DNA of 64,000 bases from Streptomonospora mangrovi. GTDB taxonomy: Bacteria; Actinomycetota; Actinomycetes; Streptosporangiales; Streptosporangiaceae. The position numbers were made by a program, and so were the translations under genes. Location of the stretch: the NCBI RefSeq assembly GCF_027604915.1, contig NZ_JAJAQC010000004.1:1-64000 (forward strand). The letters are read 5' to 3'. Below, piece by piece: positions 36,175 through 44,942 of this stretch (positions are counted from its first letter, which is position 1; each line of letters starts with the position of its first letter). The notes below the pieces were generated by a model. The model had not been told where the DNA came from and did not search any database. It saw only the letters and a program-made list of their open reading frames with translations.

Positions 36175-37152
36175 TCACCCCGCCAGGCGCCGGCCCAGCT
36201 CCCGCACCCGCTCGGCGACCTCCGCCGTGGCCTCCTCGACGGAGAAGGGCGCGGCCAGCGCCGCGACCGCCGCCACGAATCGCACCACCAATTCGGGCTC
36301 CTCGGCGCTCAGGTGCACCGCGCAGTCGGCGGGGCCGCGCTCCTCCACCCACCCCGGCAGGGAGGTGAACAGCCGCTCGCCCAGTTCCCGCGCGGGGACC
36401 CCCACCGCGACCACGGCGCGGTGAGGGTAGACGGCGCCGGCCATGGACGCCGTCAGGTAGGCGGCGGGGTCGCCGCCGGGCAGTTCGCGCGGGGCGAAGC
36501 GGCGGCGGGTGGGCGAGGCGCGCTCGATCCGGTCCACCCGGAAGGTGCGCCAGTCGGCGCGGTCGGGGTCGAAGGCGATGAGGTACCACCGGCCGTGCAC
36601 GGTGACCAGGCTGTGCGGTTCGACCCGGCGCTCACCGCGCCGGCCCGAACGGTCGCGGTAGTCCAGGGCCAGCGCCTCGTGCTCGCGGCAGCAGGCGGCC
36701 AGCCGGGCGAGCACGGAGGGGTCCACGGGCGGGGCGTCGGGCCGGACCACGGCGGCGGTGGCCGTGCCCAGCGCGGCCAGCCGGGGGCGCAGCCGGGCGG
36801 GCAGCAGCCGCTCCAGCTTGGCCAGCGCGCGCAGGGCGCTGTCGGCGATCCCGGCCGGGCCGGTGCCGCCCACGGTGGCCAGGCCCAGCGCCACGGCGGC
36901 GGCCTCCTCGTCCTCCAGCAGCAGCGGCGGCATGTCGCGGCCGGAGGCCATACGGTAGCCGCCGGCGGTGCCGGGGACCCCCTCGACCAGGTAGCCCAGC
37001 GCGCGCAGCCGCTCGACGTCGCGGCGCACGGTGCGGTCGGTGACCTCCAGACGCGCGGCCAGTTCGGCGCCCGACCACTCCCGGCGCGCCTGGAGGAGCG
37101 ACAGCAGCCGCAGCAGCCGGCCCGGCGCGCCGCTCCCCGGTTCCCTGGCCAT
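36175..37152 (-). CDS. YafY-type HTH/WYL-domain regulator
   Basis: 325 aa from ATG 37152. HTH_11 winged helix at 10-60 (LLRLLSLLQARREWSGAELA, VTDRTVRRDVERLRALGYL), WYL domain about 145-215 (HGRWYLIAFDPDRADWRTF) and a C-terminal WCX region. It is similar throughout to the WYL regulator at 24151 but lacks the Gly-rich insert. It is divergent from an FAD oxidoreductase at 37213 with a perfect 19-bp dyad in the 60-bp gap. Confidence 0.93.
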   Translation of the reverse strand: MAREPGSGAPGRLLRLLSLLQARREWSGAELAARLEVTDRTVRRDVERLRALGYLVEGVPGTAGGYRMASGRDMPPLLLEDEEAAAVALGLATVGGTGPAGIADSALRALAKLERLLPARLRPRLAALGTATAAVVRPDAPPVDPSVLARLAACCREHEALALDYRDRSGRRGERRVEPHSLVTVHGRWYLIAFDPDRADWRTFRVDRIERASPTRRRFAPRELPGGDPAAYLTASMAGAVYPHRAVVAVGVPARELGERLFTSLPGWVEERGPADCAVHLSAEEPELVVRFVAAVAALAAPFSVEEATAEVAERVRELGRRLAG

Positions 37153-37172
37153 GCCCCCACCCTGCCACACTC

Positions 37173-37191
37173 GCGGACAAGGAGTGTCCGC
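37173..37191. promoter_or_regulatory. WYL-regulator operator
   Basis: GCGGACA-aggag-TGTCCGC is a perfect 19-bp inverted repeat midway in the 60-bp divergent gap. TAGCCT (37200-37205) may be the -10 of the oxidoreductase gene, whose ATG at 37213 would then be leaderless. Confidence 0.75.
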
Positions 37192-37212
37192 AAGGCTTCC
37201 TAGCCTGGCCGC

Positions 37213-38607
37213 ATGAGCGAAACGACAATCGACTCCGCCGCCGTGGCGCGCGCCCTGGAGGGGCGCGTGGCCGCCCCCGTCCACCTGCCCGGCACCGACG
37301 CCTACACCGCCGCGTGCACCGGCTACCAACTGCTCGCCCCGCACCGCCCGGCCGCCGTGGTGGCCGCGCGCGACGCCGAGGACGTCCGCGCCGCCGTGGC
37401 GGCCGCCGCGTCGCTGGGGGTGCCGGTCGCGGTGCAGGCCACCGGCCACGGCCGGGGCGCCCCGCTGGAGGGCGGGGTGCTGATCAGCACCGCCGCCATG
37501 GACGAGGTGCGGGTGGACCCGGAGGCGGGCACCGCCTGGGTCGCGGCGGGCGCGCCGTGGCGCCGGGTCATCGCGGAGGCCGCGCCGCACGGCCTGGCCC
37601 CGCTGTCGGGCAGCATGCCCGGGGTCGGCGCGGTCGCCTACACCCTGGGCGGGGGCGTGGGCCTGCTCTCCCGCCGCCACGGGTTCGCCGCCGACCACGT
37701 GCGGCGGCTGGAGGTGGTCACCCCCGACGGGGTCGCGCGCACCGCCACCGCGCGCAGCGAGCCGGAGCTGTTCTGGGCGCTGCGCGGCGGCGGGGGCGGC
37801 TTCGGCGTGGTCACCGGCATGGAGATCGGCCTGGTCCCGGTGGAGCGGATCTACGGCGGCGCACTGTACTTCGACACCGCCCACGTGCCCGGCGTGGTGG
37901 ACGCCTGGCGGCGGTGGACCGCGACCGTGCCCGAGGAGTTGACCTCGGCGGTGACGATGCTGCCCTTCCCCGACATCCCCGCGCTGCCCGAGCCGCTGCG
38001 CGGCCGGCACGTGGCCCAGGTGCAGATCGCGTTCGCCGGGCCGGCCGAGGAGGGGGCGCGCCTGGTGGCGCCGCTGCGCGGGATGGGTGAGCCGCTGCTG
38101 GAGACCCTGCGCGACCTGCCCTACGCGGAGTCGGGCGCGGTGTTCGACGAGCCCGAGCAGCCGCACGGCTACCGCTCCCGCGCCCTGCTGCTGAAGGGGG
38201 TGGACCCCGGCGCGGCGGCCGCGCTGACCGAGGGCGCCGGCCGCAAAGCGCCGCTGATGTGCGTGGTGGGACTGCGCCACCTGGGCGGGGCGCTGGACCG
38301 GGCGCCGCGCGTGCCCAACGCGGTGCGGCGCGGCGGGGCCGCCTACGCGGTGAGCGTGCTGTCGCCGGTGGAGCCGGGCCAGGAGGACGCCGCCCGCGAC
38401 CTGCACGCCGGCCTGCTCGCGCCGTTCGCGCCGCAGGCGGTGGGCACACCGCTCAACTTCTCCTTCGGCCCCAGCGACGCCGCGACCGTGCGCTCCGCGT
38501 TCACCCCCGAGGACCACCGGCGACTGGCCGCGCTGCGCGCGCGGCTGGACCCGCACGGGCTGCTGCGCACCAATCACCCGGTCGCCCCCGCGCCCGAGGC
38601 CGGCTGA
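37213..38607 (+). CDS. FAD-linked oxidoreductase (PCMH/berberine-bridge type)
   Basis: 464 aa. FAD_binding_4 domain (about 45-215): VAVQATGHGRGAPLEGG, with H79 placed for covalent FAD attachment, and PGVGAVAYTLGGGVGLLSRRHG. The C-terminal berberine-bridge-like part ends in RRLAALRARLDPHGLLRTNHPV. No second (Cys) flavin anchor is visible and there is no signal peptide. Such enzymes oxidise sugars, alcohols or specialised metabolites. The WYL regulator is divergent and probably controls it. Confidence 0.92.
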   Translation: MSETTIDSAAVARALEGRVAAPVHLPGTDAYTAACTGYQLLAPHRPAAVVAARDAEDVRAAVAAAASLGVPVAVQATGHGRGAPLEGGVLISTAAMDEVRVDPEAGTAWVAAGAPWRRVIAEAAPHGLAPLSGSMPGVGAVAYTLGGGVGLLSRRHGFAADHVRRLEVVTPDGVARTATARSEPELFWALRGGGGGFGVVTGMEIGLVPVERIYGGALYFDTAHVPGVVDAWRRWTATVPEELTSAVTMLPFPDIPALPEPLRGRHVAQVQIAFAGPAEEGARLVAPLRGMGEPLLETLRDLPYAESGAVFDEPEQPHGYRSRALLLKGVDPGAAAALTEGAGRKAPLMCVVGLRHLGGALDRAPRVPNAVRRGGAAYAVSVLSPVEPGQEDAARDLHAGLLAPFAPQAVGTPLNFSFGPSDAATVRSAFTPEDHRRLAALRARLDPHGLLRTNHPVAPAPEAG

Positions 38608-38645
38608 GGCGGCCGGGCGGTGCCGGGACGGTGCCGCGCGCGGGG

Positions 38646-39101
38646 TCAGCGCGCGGCACCACCGGGCGCGGGCGCCGCCCGCCGGGGCGACCAGCCGCCC
38701 CAGGCCAGCAGCACGCCGACCAGCGCCAGGGCGCCGAAGAACACGCGGGCGGCGGCGAGGGCGGCGGGGGAGTCCATCGTGGCCTGGACCCCGGCCTCCA
38801 TCGCCCCGGGCGCGGCGATGAGCGCCAAGCCCCGCAGCGCCACGAACCAGCCGAACAGGGACACGGCCACGGCCAGGGGGCCGCGCCAGTGGCGGTGGCC
38901 GCCGATGACGGTCAACCCGCCGGCCAGCATCAGGGCGCCCAGCATCCACACCATGAGCGGCTGGGCGAAGAGGTCGCCGGTCAGCCCGGCGAGGTCGGGC
39001 AGGCGGACGGCGATGACGGCGGTGAAGACGGCGACGTAGGGGCCGATGACGCGGGCGTAGGCGCGGGTGCGCTCCTGGGCGGCGGAGTCGGTGGACGGCA
39101 T
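38646..39101 (-). CDS. Membrane protein, four predicted helices
   Basis: 151 aa with hydrophobic segments at about 18-34 (VIGPYVAVFTAVIAVRL), 45-65 (AQPLMVWMLGALMLAGGLTVI), 72-92 and 118-137. A clear AGAGGAGAGG ribosome site precedes the ATG. It starts 43 bp after the stop of a TetR gene on the same strand, so the two form an operon and the TetR probably controls it. No functional family is recognised. Confidence 0.85.
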   Translation of the reverse strand: MPSTDSAAQERTRAYARVIGPYVAVFTAVIAVRLPDLAGLTGDLFAQPLMVWMLGALMLAGGLTVIGGHRHWRGPLAVAVSLFGWFVALRGLALIAAPGAMEAGVQATMDSPAALAAARVFFGALALVGVLLAWGGWSPRRAAPAPGGAAR

Positions 39102-39144
39102 GGCGGGTTCCTCTCCTCTGCGGTCCGCCCCGGCGGGGCGGCGG

Positions 39145-39756
39145 TCAGGGGGCGTCGGCGTCGGGCGGGTGCGCGGCCGGCCGGTACCCGGCCTGGCGCA
39201 GCACGGCGCGCAGGTACTCCCGCGCCTCGGCCGCGGTGGTGGTGTCGGGACGGGTGGCCAGGTGCTGCCAGACGGCGCCGGTCAGCAGGTCCAGCACGAC
39301 GGCGGGGTCGGTGTGGCCGGGGAGTTCGCCGCGCTGTCGGGCGCGTTCGAGGACGTCGCGGCGGACGCGGTCGCGCTCGGCGCCCAGCCGCGCCTGGTAG
39401 GCCCCTGCGACCTCGGGGAAGTCGTCAATGGCGCCGTAGAGGCGGCGAAGCAGCCGGCGCCAGCGGGGCTCGGCCAGCGCGAGGGCCCAGCCGTCCAGCA
39501 GGTGCTCGACGTCGCGGATATCAGGCGCGGCCGGCGGATCGCCGAACGCCGACTCGACGGCGGCCAGCAGCAGCCGGGTCTTGTCGGGGAACCGCCGGTA
39601 GACCGTGGCCCGGGTGACGCCGGCGCGCCGCGCCACCTGCTCGACGCTGGCGGCCTCGGCCCCCCGCTCGATCAGCAGGTCCAGGGCGGCGGCGAGGATG
39701 GCGGCGTCGGCGTCGGCGCTGCGGGGCCGACCGGGCGGGCGCGGAACGGTGCTCAC
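39145..39756 (-). CDS. TetR-family regulator
   Basis: 203 aa from GTG 39756. DNA-binding domain: AILAAALDLLIERGAEAASVEQVARRAGVTRATVYRRF (about 18-55). The ligand domain is unremarkable. No ribosome site is seen, so the mRNA may be leaderless. A perfect 19-bp dyad begins 10 bp upstream of the start, so it is probably autoregulated together with the membrane-protein gene behind it. Confidence 0.93.
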   Translation of the reverse strand: MSTVPRPPGRPRSADADAAILAAALDLLIERGAEAASVEQVARRAGVTRATVYRRFPDKTRLLLAAVESAFGDPPAAPDIRDVEHLLDGWALALAEPRWRRLLRRLYGAIDDFPEVAGAYQARLGAERDRVRRDVLERARQRGELPGHTDPAVVLDLLTGAVWQHLATRPDTTTAAEAREYLRAVLRQAGYRPAAHPPDADAP

Positions 39757-39766
39757 CCGATTAACG

Positions 39767-39785
39767 ATACAGGGCAGACCTGTAT
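39767..39785. promoter_or_regulatory. 19-bp TetR operator
   Basis: ATACAGG-gcaga-CCTGTAT is a perfect inverted repeat just upstream of the TetR start, in an AT-rich patch. The remaining gap to 40169 (384 bp) has no gene, but includes the 14-bp palindrome GACCGCATGCGGTC at 40011-40024. Confidence 0.8.
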
Positions 39786-40010
39786 TGAAAAAGGGGCAGG
39801 CGCCCGCACCGTGCGGTTCTTCGAGCATGCGGGCTTGACCTGGCCGCCGTAAGGTCGTCCGCACCGGGGCCGTGGTGACCTTCTAGCTCGACCACGTGCG
39901 GGGTCGTGGCCGTCCGCCCCCGCACCTGAGCGGCCCCCGCCGGGCGCGGCCGCGCCCTGATCCTGACCCACCGATAGGGCGGATCGTTCTCGCGTCAATA
40001 CCCCGTGCGC

Positions 40011-40024
40011 GACCGCATGCGGTC
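40011..40024. promoter_or_regulatory. 14-bp palindrome upstream of the secreted-protein gene
   Basis: GACCGCATGCGGTC is a perfect dyad 146 bp before the start at 40170. A protein-binding site is possible; no regulator gene lies on this side. Confidence 0.35.
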
Positions 40025-40169
40025 AGGGCCGCGCCTGGCCCCGTGGACTGTGCGGCAGCACCGCGTCCGGTCATGGCCATACATGGACGCCCCTGGGGCC
40101 TGGCTGCGCCGGCCAGGGAACGGCACGCTGTCCTCGCCCTACTTCCCCTTGACACGAGGAGTCTCCGCC

Positions 40170-40631
40170 ATGCTCTTGAAGAAGGCCGCCGCGGCGGTGG
40201 CCGCCGCCTCCGTCGCACTCGGTCTGAGCCTGGCCACCGCCCCACCCGCCGCGGCCGCGAGCGGTCAGTTGGTGCGGTACGGCAACACGAACCCGATCAC
40301 CTCCAGTTCCAGCACATGGCGCTGCGGCGGCAGTGAGGCCATCGCCACCAACATGGTGGCGCAGGTGTGCGCGGTCAGATCGGCCAACGGGACGGGGGTA
40401 CAGGCGGCGGTGATCTTGCGGAACAACGCCAGCTACAGCCGGAGCGTCAATGTCTCGGTGAATCTTCTCAACAGAACCGACGGCACTGTAGGCAACTGGA
40501 CCTGCGACTCCGCAGGCGTCTCGTCGAATTCCTGGTCGGTGTGCTTCGGGAGGACCCTCAGCCGCACCAGTGACCACTCGGCCTGGGGCTTCGCCAACGG
40601 CACAGACCTCGGGTCCTCACCGTTTGTCTGA
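40170..40631 (+). CDS. Secreted protein of unknown function
   Basis: 153 aa from ATG 40170 (GAGGAG upstream). A signal peptide (LLKKAAAAVAAASVALGLSL, cleavage after APPAAAA near 31) is followed by a ~120-residue Ser/Asn/Thr-rich beta-type domain with four Cys (TWRCGGS, AQVCAVR, NWTCDSA, WSVCFGR) that could form two disulfides. Base composition is visibly lower in GC than neighbours, and a transposase remnant follows, so it may be transferred. I recognise no family; a small exported carbohydrate-binding or inhibitor-type fold is only a guess. Confidence 0.85.
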   Translation: MLLKKAAAAVAAASVALGLSLATAPPAAAASGQLVRYGNTNPITSSSSTWRCGGSEAIATNMVAQVCAVRSANGTGVQAAVILRNNASYSRSVNVSVNLLNRTDGTVGNWTCDSAGVSSNSWSVCFGRTLSRTSDHSAWGFANGTDLGSSPFV

Positions 40632-40754
40632 GTATCCCCAGTGGCACCGTGCTCAGTTCGCGACATCGGACGGGGGCAGGGCCGGCTTGCCGGCGGCCGC
40701 GAGCGCGACCCGAGGGAAGCGGGAACGGGCGGCATGCTGATCCGGACCGGCGGC

Positions 40755-40886
40755 GGTGATGCCCGGTGTCGCGGATCTGCCAGGCGTGCTCGTAGGCGCT
40801 CTTCTCCCGGGCCCGGTACCAGGCAGGCACCCCGGGTCGACGTCGAGCTGGTCGGCGACGAACGCGACCGCGCGTTTCCTCCTCGA
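40755..40886 (-). pseudogene. Remnant of a Tn3-family transposase (DUF4158 region)
   Basis: On the minus strand one frame reads KRAVAFVADQLDVDPGCL and the next frame continues WYRAREKSAYEHAWQIRD, which together match the N-terminal DUF4158 region of Tn3-family transposases (VAFVADQL-x-VDP, then a Tyr/Arg-rich stretch and YEHAWEIRD). The frame change at about 40830 and the loss of everything else mark it as dead. No terminal inverted repeats are recognised nearby. The rest of 40632-40917 shows nothing else. Confidence 0.5.
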
Positions 40887-40917
40887 CCCCCTGACGCGCG
40901 CGGACGCGACGGGCGCC

Positions 40918-41946
40918 TCAGCGCGGCGCGCCCGACCCCGCCGCCTCGGCGTCGGGGTCGGGGGCGGCCAGCCAGGTGTCGACGCGGCGCAGCAGGTCGG
41001 CCTTGAGGTCATCGGGGGCGAAGGAGGCGGCCACGCTCGCGCGGGCCAACTCCGCCAGGTCGGCGTCGTCCCAGCCGAAGGCCGCCCGCACGCGCGCGTA
41101 CTCCCGCGCCAGCGTGGTGCCGGCCACGTCGGGCACGTCGGTGTTCAGGGTCACCGCCAGCCCGGCCGCGCGCAGGCGCGGCAGCGGGTGCTCGGGCAGG
41201 GAGGGGGCGAACCCCAGCGCCACGTTGGAGGAAGGGCAGACCTCCAGCGCGATGCCGCGCTCGCGGACCTCGGCGACCAGGTCGGGATCGTCCAGGACGC
41301 GGATCCCGTGGCCCAGCCGCTCGGCGCGGCCGAGCCCGACCGCCTCGCGGACGCTGGCGGCCCCGGCCGCCTCCCCGGCGTGGTGCACCAGGTGGACGCC
41401 GGCCTCGGCGGCCTCGCGCAGCACGCCGGCGAAGGGCGCCAGGGGGTAGGTCTCCTCGCCGGCCATGCCCATCGCCACCACACCGTGGTCGCGGTAGCGC
41501 ACGGCGAGGTCGAGCGTGCGGCGGGCGCGCTCCACCGACCGGCGGCGGGAGTGGTCCAGGATCACCCGGCACCGGACACCGTACGCCTCACCGCCCTCGG
41601 CCAGCCCGCGCAGCACCGCCTCCAGCGGCATCTCCGGCTGCCCCAGCCGCTCGCCGTGGGAGGCGGCGGTGAAGGTGACCTCGGCGTAGGCGGTGCCGTT
41701 GGCGGCCTCGTCGGCGCAGAACTCCCGCGCGATCCGGGTGAAGTCCTCGGGGCGGCGCAGGCAGGCGCGCACCAGGGCGTTGTGGTCGGCGAACGCGCGG
41801 AACCCCGCGAAGGCGCCGCCGCCCACCGGCCGGTCCGGCACCTCCACCCCGGCCCCCGCGCAGATCTCCCGCAGCGTGCCGGGGCGGATCGTGCTCTCCA
41901 AGTGGACGTGCAGGTGAGCCTTTGGCAGGCGGACCGGATCGCGCAT
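40918..41946 (-). CDS. add: Adenosine deaminase
   Basis: 342 aa. Converts adenosine to inosine in purine salvage, in the cytosol. Zinc ligands H11 and H13 lie in KAHLHVHLE, a further His in LVHHAGEAAG with the catalytic Glu, and late Asp in TLNTDVPDVAG; LGHGIRVLDDPDL carries another active-site His. The usual K-x-E-x-H-x-H-L-x-G start has E to H and G to S changes (KAHLHVHLES), so it may be an adenosine-deaminase-like enzyme with another substrate. It is monocistronic. Confidence 0.88.
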   Translation of the reverse strand: MRDPVRLPKAHLHVHLESTIRPGTLREICAGAGVEVPDRPVGGGAFAGFRAFADHNALVRACLRRPEDFTRIAREFCADEAANGTAYAEVTFTAASHGERLGQPEMPLEAVLRGLAEGGEAYGVRCRVILDHSRRRSVERARRTLDLAVRYRDHGVVAMGMAGEETYPLAPFAGVLREAAEAGVHLVHHAGEAAGAASVREAVGLGRAERLGHGIRVLDDPDLVAEVRERGIALEVCPSSNVALGFAPSLPEHPLPRLRAAGLAVTLNTDVPDVAGTTLAREYARVRAAFGWDDADLAELARASVAASFAPDDLKADLLRRVDTWLAAPDPDAEAAGSGAPR

Positions 41947-42021
41947 GCGGGCCAGGATAGGGACGCGCCATATCGGCCCGCACCCGGATTTCCGCGCCGA
42001 CCGGAGCGCGCGCCCGGCCGC

Positions 42022-42501
42022 TCAGGCGCCGTGGGAGGCGCCCGGCCGCACGATCATCAGCACCGTCACCACCGCCCACAGCAGGTTGAACACCCCCGTC
42101 CACATCGCCAGGCGGGCGCGGGCGCGGCGGGCGTCGAAGCCCGCGGCCGCCGCCCCGCCGGCCGACAGCGCGGCCAGCGCGCGCTCCTGGCCCGGCAGGA
42201 CGAGCGCCACCAGCACGGCGGCGGCCAGCGCGGTCAGGCCGATGGAGACCATCAGCCACGGGTCACCCAAAACGCCCATGCTGATGGCCGTGGCGAACCC
42301 GAACATCGGCACCAGCGCGCCCAGCACGGCGTAGACCCGGCAGATGCGGGCCAGCAGCCGCATGGCGGTCAGGCGCGGGCCGGTGTCCTCCTCGGCGCCG
42401 GCCGCGCGCACGTAGGGCGGGAACATGCTGGCGGCCACCGCCACCGGGCCGACGGCGAGGATGGCCGCCAGGACATGGACGCTGAGCAGGAAGTCGTTCA
42501 C
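42022..42501 (-). CDS. DUF2269-like integral membrane protein
   Basis: 159 aa from GTG 42501. Four hydrophobic helices: FLLSVHVLAAILAVGPVAVA (4-23), VYAVLGALVPMFGFATAI (about 54-71), WLMVSIGLTALAAAVLVALV (78-97) and MWTGVFNLLWAVVTVLMIV (about 130-148). The first helix with its His matches the DUF2269 pattern. Function unknown. The next 450 bp upstream (42502-42954) contain no convincing gene, only GC-rich DNA and a weak TTCAAC-N17-TAGGGT promoter near 42714. Confidence 0.8.
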   Translation of the reverse strand: MNDFLLSVHVLAAILAVGPVAVAASMFPPYVRAAGAEEDTGPRLTAMRLLARICRVYAVLGALVPMFGFATAISMGVLGDPWLMVSIGLTALAAAVLVALVLPGQERALAALSAGGAAAAGFDARRARARLAMWTGVFNLLWAVVTVLMIVRPGASHGA

Positions 42502-42954
42502 GGCCAAGGCTTCCCGTACACGTGGGGAGGAGGGACGCGGCCGCCGCCACCCCGGCCGCCGGTCGGGCGGCGGGGGTTGGGGGCGGGCCACCACGACCCT
42601 AGGAACCCGCCGGATCCCCCACCAGCGGCGGAAACGCCACACACCCGCGAATTCGTGCCATGGCCGCTCCCGGTCGCCGCCCGAGCCGGGGCGCGAGTGG
42701 TCTTTCAACGCGCGAACAGGGCAGGATAGGGTGCGCGCCCCGCCGGCGGGCGCCCGCGCGCGGGCGTCGGAGGGTCGTGTGGCGCGTGCCATGCTGGAAG
42801 CGGACCCCTTCGCCGCACTCCGGCGGGCGAACCGTTAACCCGCAGGCCACCGCCGGTTGAGCAAGACCCTGTACACCGGCAGTAGGCGCAGCCCCGGCCG
42901 GCAACGGCAGCCAGCAACCGTCCACCACAACGACAACAACAATGAGGCAGTCCC

Positions 42955-43803
42955 GTGAGGATTTCGGTGATCGTCCCGGCCTACAACGAGGAAGCGGTCA
43001 TCGGCCGCTGCCTGGAAGCCCTCGTGACCCAGACGGTACCGGCTGACGAGATCATCGTGGTCGACAACAACTCCTCCGACCGCACGGTCGAGGTCGCCGA
43101 GCAGTTCAGCGAGCACGGCGTGCGGGTGGTCCGCGAGACCCGGCAGGGTGTGGTGTACGCGCGCAACCGCGGGTTCGACGAGGCCACCGGCGACATCCTG
43201 GGCCGCATCGACTCCGACACCATGGTCGGCCCCGAGTGGGTGGGCCGCCTCGCCGAGGCGTTCGCCACCGACCCCAAGGGGATGCCCGCCGCCGTCACCG
43301 GGCCCTCCTGGTTCTACGACATCCCCATGCGCCGCTTCGGGCTGTTCGCCCACCGCCTGTTCTGCCACCAGGTCAACCGGCTGATCTCGGGGCACCCGAT
43401 GCTGTGGGGCTCCAACATGGCCGTCAGCCGCGAGTGCTGGGCCAAGGTGCGCGACCACGCCTGCACCGGGACCGGGCTGTGGGAGGACCTCGACCTCGCC
43501 GTCCACCTGCACCGGCTGGGGCTGCGGGTGCGCTACGTCGACAGGCTGCGGGTGCCGGTGTCGGCCCGGCGCATCGGCGCCACCACCCGCGACCTCTACT
43601 CCTACCTCAAGGCGTGGCCGCAGACCTACCGCCGCCACGGCCAGCGCCGCGCCGCCGGCGGCGCCATGGTGTTCCTGCTGTTCGGCCTGGTGGCGCTGCG
43701 GCCGTTCTCGCTGCTGGTGCGCGCCCACACCCCCTACGACGGCACGCTGTCGCTGGGCCGGCTGTTCTCGCGCTCCTCCTCGGCCAGCCGCCCGCTGCCC
43801 TAG
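42955..43803 (+). CDS. Family 2 glycosyltransferase
   Basis: 282 aa from GTG 42955. GT-A fold: VIVPAYNEEAVIGRCLEALVTQ (6-27), IVVDNNSSDRT, ARNRGFDEATGDIL and the metal-binding D86-S-D88. GTGLWEDLDLAVHLHRLG is the ED acceptor motif. A C-terminal hydrophobic segment (AMVFLLFGLVALRPFSLLV) probably docks it on the membrane. Sugar and acceptor are unknown; it stands alone. Confidence 0.93.
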   Translation: MRISVIVPAYNEEAVIGRCLEALVTQTVPADEIIVVDNNSSDRTVEVAEQFSEHGVRVVRETRQGVVYARNRGFDEATGDILGRIDSDTMVGPEWVGRLAEAFATDPKGMPAAVTGPSWFYDIPMRRFGLFAHRLFCHQVNRLISGHPMLWGSNMAVSRECWAKVRDHACTGTGLWEDLDLAVHLHRLGLRVRYVDRLRVPVSARRIGATTRDLYSYLKAWPQTYRRHGQRRAAGGAMVFLLFGLVALRPFSLLVRAHTPYDGTLSLGRLFSRSSSASRPLP

Positions 43804-43842
43804 CCGCGAGCCCGGCGGGCGGGGTGCGGGGGCCGGCGGCGC

Positions 43843-44793
43843 TCAGCGCGCCACGCCGCCGGCGAAGGGCGTCGTCCGCCAGTGGTCCAGGGCGGGGCGC
43901 AGGAAGTCCGCCGCCGAGGGCAGTTGCGGCACGAGCGTCAGGTAGGCCACCACCCGCAGCATGCCCACGGCGTTGACGAACCCCAGGACGTCGGCGTCCA
44001 GTTCGCGCAGGCCGTTGCGCCGCGCGCCGCGGTTGTAGGCGGCCTCCAGGTCGGGGCCCAGGGCCGCCATGTCCCACTCCACCGGCCCCAGGGTGACCAG
44101 TTCGAAGTCGGCGTGGCGGTCCCCGGCCGCGCCGGGGAACACGTTGGCGGCGGGGGAGTCGCCGTGCACGGGCTGGAGGCCGATCCCGGGGAAGCGCGCC
44201 TCGAACGCCGCGCGCGAGCGCACCCACGGCTCCAGAACCGCCCACTCACGGCGCGCGCGGTCCAGGTCGGCGGCGCCGATGAGGTCGGGGCGGCGGCCGA
44301 GCCGCTCCAGGCTCCCCGCCACGAAGTCGGGTTCGGCCGCCGACAGGAAGGACAGCCGGCCCGGGTAGCCGCGCAGCGCGGCGTGCAGGTCGGCGACGGA
44401 CTCGGAGTTCGCCGCGTAGTCGGGCACGGCGTCGGCGTCCTCCTCCACGAACTGCCAGAACGTCATGGAGAACCCGCCGCGCTGGACGGGCTCGGGCGGC
44501 ACCAGCGGGCTGGGCGGGATCACGGGCGTGCCCTGGTCGGCGAGCCAGCGGGTGACGTCGAGTTCGGCCCGCTGGCGGCGGGCCAGGGCGGGGAGGTCGT
44601 CGGGGTCGGGCAGCACGGTGGGGATCCGGGCCACCACGGGCGCGGGCGCCAGGTGGACCACGACGGAGAACAGGTCGTGGAGCACCCGGGCGTCGGTGAC
44701 GGTGAGCCCGTGCTCGCGCCCGGCCGTGACCGCCGCGTCGACGGCGGCGGAGGTGCGGCGGGCGGTGTCCTGGTGCGTAGCGAATCCGCTCAT
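43843..44793 (-). CDS. Aminoglycoside phosphotransferase-like (APH) family kinase
   Basis: 316 aa from ATG 44793. The APH kinase-like fold is marked by the catalytic loop VHGDSPAANVF (H210-G-D212...N217), with the second metal site near ELVTLGPVEWDMAALG. The N-lobe is short. These enzymes phosphorylate diverse small molecules, not only antibiotics. An 18-bp dyad lies in the gap shared with the divergent RidA gene. Confidence 0.88.
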   Translation of the reverse strand: MSGFATHQDTARRTSAAVDAAVTAGREHGLTVTDARVLHDLFSVVVHLAPAPVVARIPTVLPDPDDLPALARRQRAELDVTRWLADQGTPVIPPSPLVPPEPVQRGGFSMTFWQFVEEDADAVPDYAANSESVADLHAALRGYPGRLSFLSAAEPDFVAGSLERLGRRPDLIGAADLDRARREWAVLEPWVRSRAAFEARFPGIGLQPVHGDSPAANVFPGAAGDRHADFELVTLGPVEWDMAALGPDLEAAYNRGARRNGLRELDADVLGFVNAVGMLRVVAYLTLVPQLPSAADFLRPALDHWRTTPFAGGVAR

Positions 44794-44861
44794 GCCCTGA
44801 TGGTTCCATGCCGCGCCCCGGGCGCGCGGGCGGATGAAGAGCGGAGCGCCGACCGCATTCC

Positions 44862-44879
44862 ATAGCATTGCACTGCTAT
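44862..44879. promoter_or_regulatory. 18-bp dyad in the APH/RidA gap
   Basis: ATAGCA-ttgcac-TGCTAT is a perfect inverted repeat in an AT-rich patch between divergent starts 44793 and 44943; TATAGT (44877-44882) may be a -10. It is a candidate operator for a regulator not encoded here. Confidence 0.55.
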
Positions 44880-44942
44880 AGTTTGCTGGCTGGACCGCGC
44901 GGCACACGGCCGCGCGGGCGGCCGCGACGCGAAGGAGTCGGC

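Noticed and set aside
42731-42838. Short frame ending in MLEADPFAALRRANR
   Set aside because: No ribosome site, no conservation evidence, and it lies in a GC-rich gap where chance frames are frequent.
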